Shown: piece after piece, positions 30,255-38,306 of the stretch
Layout: every line of letters starts with the position of its first letter
Numbering within the stretch: position 1 is the stretch's first letter
Origin: Mesostigma viride
Lineage: Eukaryota; Streptophyta; Mesostigmatophyceae; Mesostigmatales; Mesostigmataceae
Direction of reading: 5' to 3'
Assembly: GCA_009746045.1 (NCBI GenBank)
Contig: RPFO01000104.1
Span: forward strand, 1,432,155 to 1,494,154
Length of the DNA stretch: 62,000 nucleotides
Program-made: the position numbers and the translations under genes
Notes under the pieces: generated by a model
Told to the model about the DNA's origin: nothing
Seen by the model: only the letters and a program-made list of their open reading frames with translations
The model's database searches: none

Positions 30255-30611
30255 ATGAATGATACCATCATGAACGGCATGGTACTACAAGATGCCATGA
30301 CATCCTTTGCATCCATCTTTAGTAACATCGTACCATTCGTGCTCCTGGCTGATTACCCCATCGATTCGCCGGTAGTAAAAGCGGTTATAATATTCGCAAG
30401 CGCTTACAAAGCCGTACCAAAAATCGACATGTCTGTATTGATCACAGGGATCTATTTCTTGATCCAGGCCCTACTGCCCGACATAAAGAAGAAAGCAACC
30501 TCTTCGCACACAAACCAGAGTCAGGCAACCAACAGTGCACAGGCCAACGTCGGCGGACAAAACGGACAAAATGGCAACGTTCGACGACCTGCCCCAAGAT
30601 CTTTTAGCTAA
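30255..30611 (+). CDS. Small viral membrane protein (118 aa)
   Basis: Starting at ATG 30255 (MNDTIMNGMVLQD), the protein has hydrophobic stretches at about residues 16-33 (ASIFSNIVPFVLLAD), 40-52 and 60-76 (MSVLITGIYFLIQALL), then a Gln/Asn/Ser-rich tail. It overlaps the next gene by 41 bp in another frame. The arrangement suggests a compact viral transcript. No family recognised. Confidence 0.65.
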   Translation: MNDTIMNGMVLQDAMTSFASIFSNIVPFVLLADYPIDSPVVKAVIIFASAYKAVPKIDMSVLITGIYFLIQALLPDIKKKATSSHTNQSQATNSAQANVGGQNGQNGNVRRPAPRSFS

Positions 30612-31530
30612 AATCATGGGAGACGAGGGACTTTGCGTCAGAGACATTCTCAGCCTTCGCGGAGTGTCGACTACAGCGAACCTCGCATTTAAAAACGAAT
30701 TTCCCGCCATTCAATTTTTATTGCAGGCGATGGATGATCCCCGCCTGCGCATCGCCCCGAACTCGTTCAATTCGGGGGAAGAGTTATTTGTTCGCCATCG
30801 CGTCCGAAGCAAGCTGCGGGAACTCATGGAGCAATTGAGAAAGATTGACAGTAACTTGTACGCGTCCCCGGGCACGGGATGTCTGTACGGGCTGGACATC
30901 GGCATTTTATTTCGGGTTATCGAGCACCTCTTTCCACACGTGCGGGGGGCAGGGACGACAACATACGTGGCGGTTGGCACGTATAATGTGTTTTCCATAC
31001 CAACCAGCATGGCGATCTGCAAGCACCGCTCCACCGCCAGCGGAGGGGCAGAAGAGGGGTTGAGGGACCTGAGACAGCTGCTCATACGGGGCGAGCTGGT
31101 GCGAGATAACATCGACCCGACCTCCCACCACAAGAAGTACGGGTACATGCACGTGGAGCTCCCGGAAAATGCGGGCGGACCCTCCACGTTCTTCGTTGAT
31201 AGCTATGGGAGGATGTGGGGGATCAAACAGGCCGTGTGGTGGAGTGTTCCTCGCATTATCGACACGTTCGCAATGGTGGACACAGACGGCAAGGTGTACA
31301 CCACTGCAACCTGGACCCCACAGCTGGACGCCGAGATGGCATTCTTTCACAGAAAGCCGGCAGAGTGTGTCAAGCGCTGGTCGGTCTGGGGCAAGTGCGT
31401 GTTTTGCCGCAGGGCCTTGACACTATTGACCCATTTGCAGCTAGGATACGGGCCGACGTGCGGCAAACGCTATCAAATGGGGCAAATCACGGAAGGAGAT
31501 CGTCTTCCCCTCAGAGAAGTAGACCTGTGA
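30571..31530 (+). CDS. F-box-like protein with carboxyl zinc motif
   Basis: ATG 30571 opens with FDDLPQDLLAKIMGDEG and ILSLRGVSTTANLAFKN, the pattern of an F-box (LPxxLLxxI ... LRxVS). F-box proteins recruit substrates to SCF ubiquitin ligases. The middle part is unassigned. The carboxyl end has WGKCVFCRRALT and LGYGPTCGKRY, a four-Cys arrangement like DUF6011-type zinc domains. About 319 residues. F-box genes are frequent in NCLDVs and thought to redirect host protein turnover; the target is unknown. Tail overlaps the convergent gene at 31511. Confidence 0.7.
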   Translation: MATFDDLPQDLLAKIMGDEGLCVRDILSLRGVSTTANLAFKNEFPAIQFLLQAMDDPRLRIAPNSFNSGEELFVRHRVRSKLRELMEQLRKIDSNLYASPGTGCLYGLDIGILFRVIEHLFPHVRGAGTTTYVAVGTYNVFSIPTSMAICKHRSTASGGAEEGLRDLRQLLIRGELVRDNIDPTSHHKKYGYMHVELPENAGGPSTFFVDSYGRMWGIKQAVWWSVPRIIDTFAMVDTDGKVYTTATWTPQLDAEMAFFHRKPAECVKRWSVWGKCVFCRRALTLLTHLQLGYGPTCGKRYQMGQITEGDRLPLREVDL

Positions 31531-31732
31531 CCGGGGTCTTTACGTCTAGGAGGACGTGAATGAGCTCTCCTATCACAACCAAGAGGAAGAACCTCATCAA
31601 GACGTCTCTATACAGCATCTTGCCTGTTGAGCGCATGCTTACAATGATCGCGACTGCCAAGGTCGCTGCCCAGTCAAACACGGCCGTGCCGAACACCTTT
31701 GGGGAACGCAGCGTTTGTATAAGTGAGCCCAT
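31511..31732 (-). CDS. Conserved-type small membrane protein (73 aa)
   Basis: The sequence has two spans: FDWAATLAVAIIVSM at about 19-33 and FFLLVVIGELIHVLL at about 48-62, followed by DVKTPVTGLLL. The pattern FDW...(span)...(span)..H..(F/L)xVxTxV resembles a small membrane protein shared by many phycodna- and mimivirus relatives. I recognise the pattern but have no name for it. It faces the end of the F-box gene with a 20-bp overlap. Confidence 0.65.
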   Translation of the reverse strand: MGSLIQTLRSPKVFGTAVFDWAATLAVAIIVSMRSTGKMLYRDVLMRFFLLVVIGELIHVLLDVKTPVTGLLL

Positions 31733-31787
31733 TTAACACGCTTATCTCGCTCATAAAAATTTGATAAGTCAAAGCATATTATCCACG

Positions 31788-32450
31788 ATGTACGAGTTCA
31801 TGAAAACGGGTCTTACGTGGGATGAGGGTGGCGCCTCCTCAACGATCACATCTCATCAGAAGGACGTGGTCATGGCCATCATTTGCAACATACTGAAGCA
31901 CACATGCGAGCGCTCGGACGAGTTTCTGCGACACAACCCGGAGTTCGCCAATCCAAAGCTGGAGATATCTGGCCTGCTCCATCGCGCCCTGCTCGCGGAG
32001 TCCATGACTCACATGGACAGACCCGGTCTTGAGGAGGAGGTTCGGGACGTCGCTGAGATTATTAAGGGGGAGAAGCGGGGCGTGAAGCGGGCGCGGGAGG
32101 AGGGAGCTGTTGATGATGATGATGATGATGATGAGGAGGAGGAGGAGGAGGAGGAGGAGGAGGAGGAGGAGGAGGAGGAGGACGAGGATAAGGAAGAGGA
32201 TGAGGACGAGGAGGAGGATGACGAGGATGACGAGTTCCCGGATCTTGATTCCACATTCCCTTCTTGCGACTGTGACAAGTGCTGCCAGTTGTATAACGCC
32301 TTTGACAATTGGGAGGAATGGCACCCCGAGGACCCGTTCCTTAAAACCATCAAAATATCCATCACGCGCATAGGCGAGGCTGCTCTCAACCAGGTGATCG
32401 TGGATCTCACCCAAGAGGCAGAGCTCGAGGGAAATGAAGACGACAGTTGA
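31788..32450 (+). CDS. Viral protein with helical domain and long acidic tract
   Basis: ATG 31788 gives 220 residues. The first 90 form a helical domain (STITSHQKDVVMAIICNILK, ISGLLHRALLAE) that could be a histone-fold-like unit; this is only an impression. A basic patch (KGEKRGVKRAREEG) is followed by about 45 consecutive Asp/Glu residues coded by GAT/GAG/GAC runs (32111-32233), then a short Cys-bearing end (CDCDKCC). Acidic tails of this kind occur in chromatin- or DNA-mimicking proteins. The upstream region is AT-rich (aaaaatttgataagtc). Confidence 0.65.
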   Translation: MYEFMKTGLTWDEGGASSTITSHQKDVVMAIICNILKHTCERSDEFLRHNPEFANPKLEISGLLHRALLAESMTHMDRPGLEEEVRDVAEIIKGEKRGVKRAREEGAVDDDDDDDEEEEEEEEEEEEEEEEDEDKEEDEDEEEDDEDDEFPDLDSTFPSCDCDKCCQLYNAFDNWEEWHPEDPFLKTIKISITRIGEAALNQVIVDLTQEAELEGNEDDS

Positions 32451-32461
32451 TTTTGTTTCAT

Positions 32462-33259
32462 TTAATCATCAATAAAGATAACCTCCCCTGTCTCGGAATG
32501 AGAGTCCGCATTGGGATGCAGCCCGTCTAAAAGACGCCAATCTGGCACGTCAAATGGCTTCCCCTGATCGCAAAGCCCCCAACGCAGTAGGTTGTTGTCA
32601 TTGCACGTTCTCCAAAGTCCCAGCTTGGCGCGGACATTGTTGATGAGGACCACGCACGGATATTTCCCGAAAGGGCACACATCCTCGTGGTCCTTGATCT
32701 GCGATATGCCCGCCGTCTCTCTGCATCCATCACTTTCCAGGAAATACTTGCAAGGAAAGTAGCGGCACGTCTCCTTGTGGGCGAACACGTCCTTCTTGCA
32801 CAACATCTCCTCGCACCCAAAGCAGTGGTTGGGGCACGCGACAAGCATATACCCGCACGTCTTCGCGTGCTCCACCACGTTCGCTCCCTTGCCGGTGAAT
32901 TCACACCCCGTGGGCTTGTGGGGGCATTTTCTCACAATGTCGCTCGTGATGCCGCCAACCTTGACGCAAGGGCGGTAGGCGTAGCGATGCCACGCCCCTC
33001 TGCAAACGATGCACTTGCCGATGACGTCCGCCGAGGGTCCTCCTCTAGACTTCTGTCTTTCAATGAGCCTTTCCATGCACGGTTTTCTGCACACCATGGC
33101 CTCGCACTTCCCCTCCTGCACCCTCGTACTGCATTCCAGGGTGACCGGATCCATCAGCGTGTTGAGGCAAATCACGCACGCGAGGTCCTCAATCTTCACC
33201 ATTACCTCCTTCGGTTGGTCATCCGCCACGTCCATGGCGTCCGGTTTTGACAGGGACAT
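32462..33259 (-). CDS. RING/TRAF-type zinc-finger protein
   Basis: The amino part holds a RING-like Cys pattern (LACVICLNTLMDPVTLEC, then CEAMVCRKPCMERLI and CIVCRGAWHR). The middle has TRAF-type fingers (CPHKPTGCEFTGKGANVVEH, then CPNHCFGCEEMLCKKDVFAH and CRYFPCKYF...CRETAGISQIKDH). RING domains recruit E2 enzymes for ubiquitin transfer, and TRAF fingers bind partners; here this suggests a viral E3 ligase. The last 50 residues are unlike TRAF. It converges with the acidic-protein gene, 11 bp apart. Length 265 aa. Confidence 0.8.
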   Translation of the reverse strand: MSLSKPDAMDVADDQPKEVMVKIEDLACVICLNTLMDPVTLECSTRVQEGKCEAMVCRKPCMERLIERQKSRGGPSADVIGKCIVCRGAWHRYAYRPCVKVGGITSDIVRKCPHKPTGCEFTGKGANVVEHAKTCGYMLVACPNHCFGCEEMLCKKDVFAHKETCRYFPCKYFLESDGCRETAGISQIKDHEDVCPFGKYPCVVLINNVRAKLGLWRTCNDNNLLRWGLCDQGKPFDVPDWRLLDGLHPNADSHSETGEVIFIDD

Positions 33260-33365
33260 TGGGCGGATGATCGAGGCACTTGTTAACAGCTAATGTGATT
33301 AAACATTCGCTTACGTAGACGAGGAGGCCTTGTGAGCGATCACACGATTACACCCCATCCTGATT

Positions 33366-33785
33366 TTATTCCCCGTCACTGGCAGCTTCAACAGGTTCGT
33401 CCTGATTGCCCTTTTTTGTCACTCGCTTCAGTTTCTTTACCTCCACGACCTCGCTATCGGTAAGGACGTTTAAACACTCCTCGGCACGCGCCTCGTCCCC
33501 GTCAAAGAAGCGCACGAGCCGCTCCATGTAATCCGACTTTTTCACCGACGACCTCTTGCGCTGTGACTTCACAAGAAGCTTGTCAGATGTGCCGGAGATG
33601 TTGCAGGCGTCCACGCCAGCCGACACCATGTTTTGGAGAATGTCGGTCTCCAGATCGATTTTCCGTTTTTTCAGCGGCTTCAGGTCGGTGCTGGCCCTCT
33701 TCAACGCGTCATCGATCTCAATGAACTCCGTCGTCAGGGAACGCATCTTTTCTCTCCAATCCACGACGGCAGCAACCGACTCCAT
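33366..33785 (-). CDS. Viral coiled-coil protein (139 aa)
   Basis: The first 70 residues form a helix (FIEIDDALKRASTDLKPLKK, RKIDLETDILQNM) ending in a Cys (ACNISG). Next come KLLVKSQRKRSSVKKSDYME and RLVRFFDGDEARAEECL. The pattern of a coiled coil followed by xxKSxxKKxxxKKxDYxxxLxxFFxGD occurs in small conserved proteins of several NCLDVs that may act as packaging or virion factors; the role is not established. Between its start and 34085 there is about 300 bp with no gene recognised. Confidence 0.6.
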   Translation of the reverse strand: MESVAAVVDWREKMRSLTTEFIEIDDALKRASTDLKPLKKRKIDLETDILQNMVSAGVDACNISGTSDKLLVKSQRKRSSVKKSDYMERLVRFFDGDEARAEECLNVLTDSEVVEVKKLKRVTKKGNQDEPVEAASDGE

Positions 33786-34084
33786 ACTGTGAGGGCTTTA
33801 CTAAGAAGGCGACCTTTTTTGACCTCACGTAGGCGCGCTACTCACTGTCACAGCCCGTACATGGAAGAGACATACCTCCTGGACACCATATCCAGCCGGG
33901 ACTGTGAGCCGCGTCACCGGATGGAGTAGCCCGGCCTAGCAGACCATACATAGGGTTTAGCGGCGCGATGGCCATCACCGATACCTGACACCGGATGACC
34001 TATGCGCGACCTATCGGGTATCAGCCTATGTCATGGTCTCCGCTGGTCTGATGCACGGTTGCGGCGCGTACCGATGGGGTGCGC

Positions 34085-35134
34085 ATGGCGGGGCCTAGCA
34101 TATCCGGTATATGGGTCCGGTGCGCAACTCTGGACACTCTAGGGAGCCTCGCATTCGTGGGGAGCGTGGAGCGGGTCGTGCTCGAAAATAGCAGCTTCTT
34201 CACCGTCGTCATCCATTTTGGGGCCATGTACAATCGCCTTAAGGGACAGCGCCACGATATGGCCAACAAGATCTCGAATGTCGTGCAGTTCTCGTTGCCG
34301 TTGTTTTTATTTGACGGATCGGAAGAGACTAATGCGGCAGAGCCGGTCTCCATGTTGGTAGACATCCCCTCTGACCTTTTTTTGTACGATATCGAGTTCA
34401 GGGATTATAACGGTGATTTTACAAAACCCGATGGTGGCTGGCCTCGGGCATCAAACTCGGCCTTTTACGTCCTTGTAAGTACTCGCATCCCCATCTCTGC
34501 CCTCGCGGAGGCGGATTGGAACAAGTTTAAAATACAGTCTACACGGGCCACGTTTCGAACGTTTCCTGACATTAAAGGTACAAGAACAGAAACAAGAGAC
34601 GGCGTCCAGACGACCTACTACTATATGGGGGTACGGGGAAATACCATGCCCAACGAAGAGCAGACCATTACCATATCGGCGGTCCCCGATTTTTTCACCG
34701 TGCCGGCCACTGGCACGGCATCACAACAGAAACACGATCTCCGGGAGTGGACATACCAGGTGAGCGCCTTGGGGGTCCTTCGTTTAGTGTCCATCCAATT
34801 CCTGAACGCTTCCGGCGGCTACCTGGACTGCGAGGTCGGCCCTGTGTTCCAGATAAGGATCGAGTGGAGCTTGGCTGTTGCTTTCGACGTCGCCAGGCTG
34901 GTCCTTCGACACCACGCCTTCCGGCTGAACCGCGTCACACACACACCGATCACAGACGTCGAGGTCTCGAACGGTGACAAGACAATCACCTTGACGTGCG
35001 AAAACACGTGGCCAGTATCAGAGTACGGCGTTCTCGTGCTGCATCTATACCCCGGAAGCGCCAGCATCGCGTCCGGGCAAAAGAGCGGGTTCATCGAGAG
35101 AACGCACTTCACAGGTCGCGTGATCCTTTCGTGA
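34085..35134 (+). CDS. Beta-rich virion-type protein, paralogue of the next gene
   Basis: From ATG 34085 (MAGPSISGIWV) about 349 residues with alternating beta pattern. The last 110 residues (SIQFLNASGGYLDCEVGPVF, then VFQIRIEWSLAVAF, ITLTCENTWPV, YGVLVLHLYPG) align by eye with the end of the protein coded at 35168. It lies in a same-strand block of four genes that ends with the two capsid proteins, which points to a virion role such as a minor capsid or vertex protein. No family recognised. Confidence 0.6.
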   Translation: MAGPSISGIWVRCATLDTLGSLAFVGSVERVVLENSSFFTVVIHFGAMYNRLKGQRHDMANKISNVVQFSLPLFLFDGSEETNAAEPVSMLVDIPSDLFLYDIEFRDYNGDFTKPDGGWPRASNSAFYVLVSTRIPISALAEADWNKFKIQSTRATFRTFPDIKGTRTETRDGVQTTYYYMGVRGNTMPNEEQTITISAVPDFFTVPATGTASQQKHDLREWTYQVSALGVLRLVSIQFLNASGGYLDCEVGPVFQIRIEWSLAVAFDVARLVLRHHAFRLNRVTHTPITDVEVSNGDKTITLTCENTWPVSEYGVLVLHLYPGSASIASGQKSGFIERTHFTGRVILS

Positions 35135-35167
35135 AGTTATATCTGATCCTAGAGTAAACACCAAACG

Positions 35168-36424
35168 ATGTCTACCATCCCATCGAACATCACCAGGGCG
35201 GAGTGGAGGGTCACCACCCGTGGCAGCACCGCGGAAGGGGACGTGAGCAAGCTGCCATCGACCCAAGGCTCCCAGACCGCCGACGAGGTTCCATTGTCCG
35301 CCCTCTTAAGGCCTGATGGCAGGCCGGTGGATGTGTCCTTGCATCTGGACCTCGGTATCGAGGAAGTGCGATTAGCGAACACCGTGTTTGCGTACAACTT
35401 CGGGGGTGAAATATTTCAAGGTACCCTGTCAGTCCAACGTCAATCGGGGCTGGCACACGGCAGATGGCGCACAGCGCACACCCTTGTCCTGTCGTTCGGA
35501 GACATCGTCGGCAATGCTGTGGAGAAAGGAGTATGGGATACAGAAGTAGACGAGCTGATAGAAGGGGGGCAGGCGTACACGCCGCTTGTCGGCACCATTC
35601 CCGGGTCGGCTTTGGTTTTCCGTGGACAGCAACTCTCCTCAAATTGGGTGCTGACGACCCGCCTTAGGGCCTATGTCGGCACCTCCGAGTTCGTTCAGTC
35701 GGCGTCCCTGGAAACCATTGAGGGGGCGCCTCCCTCGTTCAAGCTGGTCATAAGAACCAGCAAGATGGCCAAAGTATTGTCGACGCCTCAGGTGACATTT
35801 ACCGGTGATGCCCGGGACGGTACGGACTTATTTGATACCCCGTCGGGTTGGCAGTCGAGCCGCGACAGGACCGAGCATTGGCTCTCTTTAGTTTATAAAT
35901 CAACCCTCGATTTCGATCCACGCGACGACTACATCAACTTGTCCCTCACTCGCAGCCAGACGGGCAACATGTTCAAGGTGGGCGGCGTTGACCATCCTCT
36001 CGTAAATTGGACCGTCTCCATCCCCCCGGAACGTCCCTTGGTCGAAAAAGTAGATCTGGTGGACATGGAGGGGGAAGAGCTCGACTCCCGACTGCCGGGA
36101 CAGTTCCGGATCCGCCTGCACATGTCTAGGAGCGCATTGGGTTTCGCTGCGGACGATCTGCGGGTGCGGTACGTGCGCATAAATACGGGCAAGTCGATGG
36201 ATCTGACTTTGGACAGCGAGTCGATTCGGTATGACGAAGCACGGAAAACCTTCAGCGTCTTGGCGGAGAGAGAGTGGCCGGACGAGAACGAGCCTGCCGT
36301 CCTCGTGATCAGCGTGCGATCCAGGGGTGTGTGGCATGACCAAGGAACGGAAAACGATTCCAACAATTACATACAAATCAAGACGCGCTTCGTTGGCGCG
36401 GTCCCGCCCGGCGTGATGTCCTGA
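35168..36424 (+). CDS. Beta-rich virion-type protein (418 aa)
   Basis: Starts ATG 35168 (MSTIPSNITRAEW), 33 bp after the preceding stop. The body is beta-rich (VSLHLDLGIEEVRLANTVF, SFKLVIRTSKMAKV). The end (KVDLVDMEGEELDSRLPGQF, RIRLHMSRSALGF, DENEPAVLVISVR) matches the end of the preceding protein, so the two share a carboxyl domain and differ in front. The gene stops 50 bp before MCP1. Its position suggests a structural protein of the capsid block. Confidence 0.65.
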   Translation: MSTIPSNITRAEWRVTTRGSTAEGDVSKLPSTQGSQTADEVPLSALLRPDGRPVDVSLHLDLGIEEVRLANTVFAYNFGGEIFQGTLSVQRQSGLAHGRWRTAHTLVLSFGDIVGNAVEKGVWDTEVDELIEGGQAYTPLVGTIPGSALVFRGQQLSSNWVLTTRLRAYVGTSEFVQSASLETIEGAPPSFKLVIRTSKMAKVLSTPQVTFTGDARDGTDLFDTPSGWQSSRDRTEHWLSLVYKSTLDFDPRDDYINLSLTRSQTGNMFKVGGVDHPLVNWTVSIPPERPLVEKVDLVDMEGEELDSRLPGQFRIRLHMSRSALGFAADDLRVRYVRINTGKSMDLTLDSESIRYDEARKTFSVLAEREWPDENEPAVLVISVRSRGVWHDQGTENDSNNYIQIKTRFVGAVPPGVMS

Positions 36425-36474
36425 AACGCGAAGAAAAAAAATGTCTTCTAGCATACTATAGAGACATTCACGCA

Positions 36475-38262
36475 ATGGGAAGTCACAGCATCATGGCCCT
36501 CCGCGCGAAGGGGACGCAAGACGTGTCCTTGATCGTCGACCCCGAGGTTACCTTTTTTAAGACAGTCTACCCACGTCACACCAACTTTGCTCTGGAGGAC
36601 GCGGAGGTTACCCAGTCGGCCGGCATCGTCGACTACGGCCAGTCCGTCGAATTCAAGTTACCGCGTTCCGGGGACCTCGTCATGAAGGTCGCGGCCTTCA
36701 TTGAGGTTTCTCCCCCCGATAGATGGACGACCATGCCGAACGTGGCCCCTTTCGCCCGGGATTTCGGTCGCATCTTGATCGACCACGCCGAGCTCGTGAT
36801 CGGAGGGTACTCCATCGAGAAGGTCACGGGCGACTTCATGCACGTCAACGAGATCATGAGCAAGAAGGGCCACGAGTGCAGCGTCGACAACCTGCCCGTC
36901 GAACACGGCGGCAGCGTCGAGATTGATGAGCGCGGGAGGATCGTGGATGCGTTCCTGGCAAACAAGCAGCAGCACCTCTACATCCCCCTCGAGTTCACCT
37001 TTTGCCGGGAGCCCGGCCTCGCTCTGCCCATCATCGCCCTCCAGTACCACGACGTGATCGTAAAGGTCCAGTTCAACACCGCCGACAAGATCTTCGCGTG
37101 GTACTCGGCGCCCACGGGCAAGGGAGGGACGCTGGTTAGCTATGCCACTGAATACACTACTAGTGCAACTGGCGGGTTTAAGGACGCTACTGGAGCTAAT
37201 GATGCTGCCAAGAGTGCGGCGGCCCTCAACCGGGCGAGGGTCGCCATGGAGTTCTTCAAGTACTGGTCGGACAAGGGGGGGAGGAAGTGGAAGTTTGTAG
37301 GGCCCAGCGGAGAAACTGACGAGAAGCGCGCAACCGATCTGCGAAATGCCTTCTTTGAGCCCAACGTTAGTTACACCACTAGTGCTTTCACCAGCAGCAC
37401 GCCTGTTTTCTTTGTGCCTGTTGGCGACTGGGTAACAGTGACGTCAGCAGGGGCCAATGCTAATTCATTGTCATCGTTCAAGCTCCAGTACTCTAAGCGC
37501 GGGAAGCTGTGGACTTACACGTTCAACAGCCAGGCTGAGTTGGACGAGGCTATCAACTACAAGACAGGGGCCGTTACGGCTACTTACACAGCGCCCGAAC
37601 ACCCCCGCGTGGCGTGGGCCAACGCCCCTCCCAAGTTCGCCTGCAAGCTCCTGGCCCGCTACATCTACCTCGACGACTTCGAACGGCGCCAGTTCGCGCT
37701 CAACACGCACGAGTACCTCATCACGGAGGTCCAGCGTTTCCAGCAGCACGTCAGCGGGGAGAGGGAGGTGACCGTCGACCTGAAGTTCAACCACCCTGTG
37801 AAGGAGCTGCTCTTCTGGTTCAAGCCCGACTCCCTCCAGTTTGTCGCCGACCAGTACAAGGCGGACGCCGACTTCGCCTACAACGGCTACTGGAAGTTCT
37901 GGAACAACAACAGCGCGTTCGGCAACGGCCACCTGTTCCGCTCCTGCAACGTCTCTCTCAACTCGCAGAACATGTTCGGGGAGGGCCGCGACCCGATCTT
38001 CTTCTCGTTCCTGCTGCCCTCCGAGTTCCACACGCGCGTCGTCCGGGGCAGCCGAGTGTACGTCATCCCCTTCGCGCTGGAGCCAGAGTCCTGGAAGCCA
38101 TCGGGGACCGTCAACATGTCGCGCCTGGATAGCGTCAAGCTGTACCTGAAGGACATCGGGAACGTTGCGGGCATCCCCTCCGGCACCATCGACATCTACG
38201 CGACCTCGCTCAACGTCCTCAAGATCGCGCAAGGTATGGGCGGCAAGCGTTTCGCCTCGTAA
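36475..38262 (+). CDS. MCP: NCLDV major capsid protein 1 (595 aa)
   Basis: The start MGSHSIMALRAKGTQDVSL leads into FFKTVYPRHTNFALE, the best known signature of NCLDV double-jelly-roll capsid proteins. Later conserved blocks include YIYLDDFERRQFALNTHEYL, PVKELLFWFK, SCNVSLNSQNMFGEGRDPIF and YVIPFALEPESWKPSGTVN. It forms the trimeric capsomers of the icosahedral shell. Compared with MCP2 it carries about 100 extra residues at roughly 218-375, and their codons have much less GC at third positions and repeat TTSA. A tatag-like AT stretch lies 15-20 bp before the start. Confidence 0.95.
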   Translation: MGSHSIMALRAKGTQDVSLIVDPEVTFFKTVYPRHTNFALEDAEVTQSAGIVDYGQSVEFKLPRSGDLVMKVAAFIEVSPPDRWTTMPNVAPFARDFGRILIDHAELVIGGYSIEKVTGDFMHVNEIMSKKGHECSVDNLPVEHGGSVEIDERGRIVDAFLANKQQHLYIPLEFTFCREPGLALPIIALQYHDVIVKVQFNTADKIFAWYSAPTGKGGTLVSYATEYTTSATGGFKDATGANDAAKSAAALNRARVAMEFFKYWSDKGGRKWKFVGPSGETDEKRATDLRNAFFEPNVSYTTSAFTSSTPVFFVPVGDWVTVTSAGANANSLSSFKLQYSKRGKLWTYTFNSQAELDEAINYKTGAVTATYTAPEHPRVAWANAPPKFACKLLARYIYLDDFERRQFALNTHEYLITEVQRFQQHVSGEREVTVDLKFNHPVKELLFWFKPDSLQFVADQYKADADFAYNGYWKFWNNNSAFGNGHLFRSCNVSLNSQNMFGEGRDPIFFSFLLPSEFHTRVVRGSRVYVIPFALEPESWKPSGTVNMSRLDSVKLYLKDIGNVAGIPSGTIDIYATSLNVLKIAQGMGGKRFAS

Positions 38263-38306
38263 ACCCGCCGAAAATAATCTCCGCCGTCAGTATACACTAC
38301 TCGGAG

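Noticed and set aside
31755-31770. Mimivirus early promoter AAAATTGA upstream of the acidic-protein gene
   Set aside because: The sequence is AAAATTTGA, one base off, and is not repeated upstream of other genes.
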